Positions 63,869-64,000 of a stretch of 64,000 nt of DNA are shown in pieces (the stretch's first letter is position 1; every line of letters begins with the position of its first letter). This DNA is from Massilia sp. Root133 (lineage in GTDB: Bacteria > Pseudomonadota > Gammaproteobacteria > Burkholderiales > Burkholderiaceae_D): assembly GCF_001426525.1 (NCBI RefSeq), contig NZ_LMEW01000015.1, forward strand, positions 27,072 to 91,071, in the 5' to 3' direction. A model generated the notes under the pieces. The model had not been told where the DNA came from. It worked only from the letters and a program-made list of their open reading frames with translations, and did not search any database. A program made the translations under genes and the position numbers.

Positions 63869-64000
63869 AACTGACCCCATAAAGTTGGACGGTTTAGTTC
63901 CCTAGGCAGCCAAGGCCTGGGCCCTGTACTGAACAGGGCTCAGGCCTTTTAGTTTGAGCTTGATTCGGTCGTGATTGTAATAGTGGATGTAGTCGGCCAA
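63867..64000 (-). mobile_element. End of an IS3-family (IS150-type) insertion sequence
   Basis: Starts with TGAACTGACCCC followed by ATAAAGTTGGAC, the terminal-inverted-repeat pattern of IS150-group elements (TG at the tip). The 3' end of the transposase lies inside. The element runs out of the window. Confidence 0.88.
63902..64000 (-). CDS. IS3-family transposase OrfB, C-terminal end (partial)
   Basis: The last 32 codons of a DDE transposase: [19 protein letters not shown] and then [13 protein letters not shown] with a TAG stop. The Y-I-x-x-Y-N-x-x-R pattern followed by a K-x-L-SPxxYR ending is diagnostic of IS3-family OrfB proteins. The rest lies beyond the window edge. Confidence 0.92.
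   Translation of the reverse strand: MADYIHYYNHDRIKLKLKGLSPVQYRAQALAA

Overview
This window is high-GC DNA from a betaproteobacterium of the Burkholderiales, most likely an Oxalobacteraceae member such as Massilia. That placement is inference. It rests on protein character (an AlaS, RimM-TrmD-L19 and CobD/CbiB-like block with a DUF3579 protein), the FimV-like and GspA/GspB proteins, and the dispersed hairpin repeats. No tRNA, rRNA, CRISPR array or prophage was seen. Most genes are ordinary chromosomal ones.

Layout. 1-5.6 kb: flagellin 3' end, alaS, a TusA-like sulfurtransferase and etfBA. 5.6-8.8 kb: an acyl-CoA dehydrogenase, a lipoprotein and a TM2 membrane protein. 8.9-12.9 kb: the conserved rpsP-rimM-trmD-rplS operon with its terminator, a NUDIX CoA pyrophosphatase, a 133-bp inverted-repeat element and a CobD/CbiB family membrane protein. 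13-21 kb: DUF3579, CBS-pair, M16 peptidase, SDR, GntR regulator, iron-sulfur-flavoprotein-like reductase and TPR genes. 21.4-25.9 kb: a compact N-acetylglucosamine operon (kinase, nagA, SIS-type deaminase, nagZ) behind a near-consensus sigma70 promoter. 26-33.4 kb: AI-2E permease with htpX, CocE hydrolase with a GFA protein, a long GIN-type repeat protein and a divergent TraB/GumN protein. 33.6-37.3 kb: two small genes, gspA-gspB-mobB and a YjfB protein. 37.5-39.5 kb: a bufferin-like locus, with a DUF2282 precursor followed by one protein that fuses the MNIO (DUF692) enzyme to DUF2063. 39.5-48.5 kb: DUF883, S4, fumC, FimV-like, a candidate structured RNA, hxlR, fliT, M13 peptidase, a methyltransferase, and two CsbD genes around an AI-2E permease. 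48.6-53.7 kb: a DPP-IV peptidase, a small-RNA candidate, a 159-bp MITE that supplies the stop codon of a MATE transporter gene, and a diheme cytochrome. 53.8-54.6 kb: an AT-rich foreign patch with a gene fragment and a lipoprotein. 54.6-63.8 kb: cbpA-cbpM, mntH, a PfpI-family protein, an XRE-cupin regulator, a GNAT, and a 1453-residue Cache-PAS-GAF-GGDEF-EAL-REC protein. 63.87 kb to the end: one end of an IS3-family (IS150-type) element that appears to have landed in the preceding gene's terminator.

Genes that work together. EtfA/EtfB accept electrons from acyl-CoA dehydrogenases such as the one that follows them. The nag genes recycle or catabolise N-acetylglucosamine from chitin or murein, and the nearby GntR/UTRA protein is a candidate regulator. 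GspA/GspB serve a type II secretion system encoded elsewhere. The bufferin locus probably makes a copper-binding modified peptide. Three REP-like hairpin pairs sit between genes, and one of them forms the etfBA terminator.
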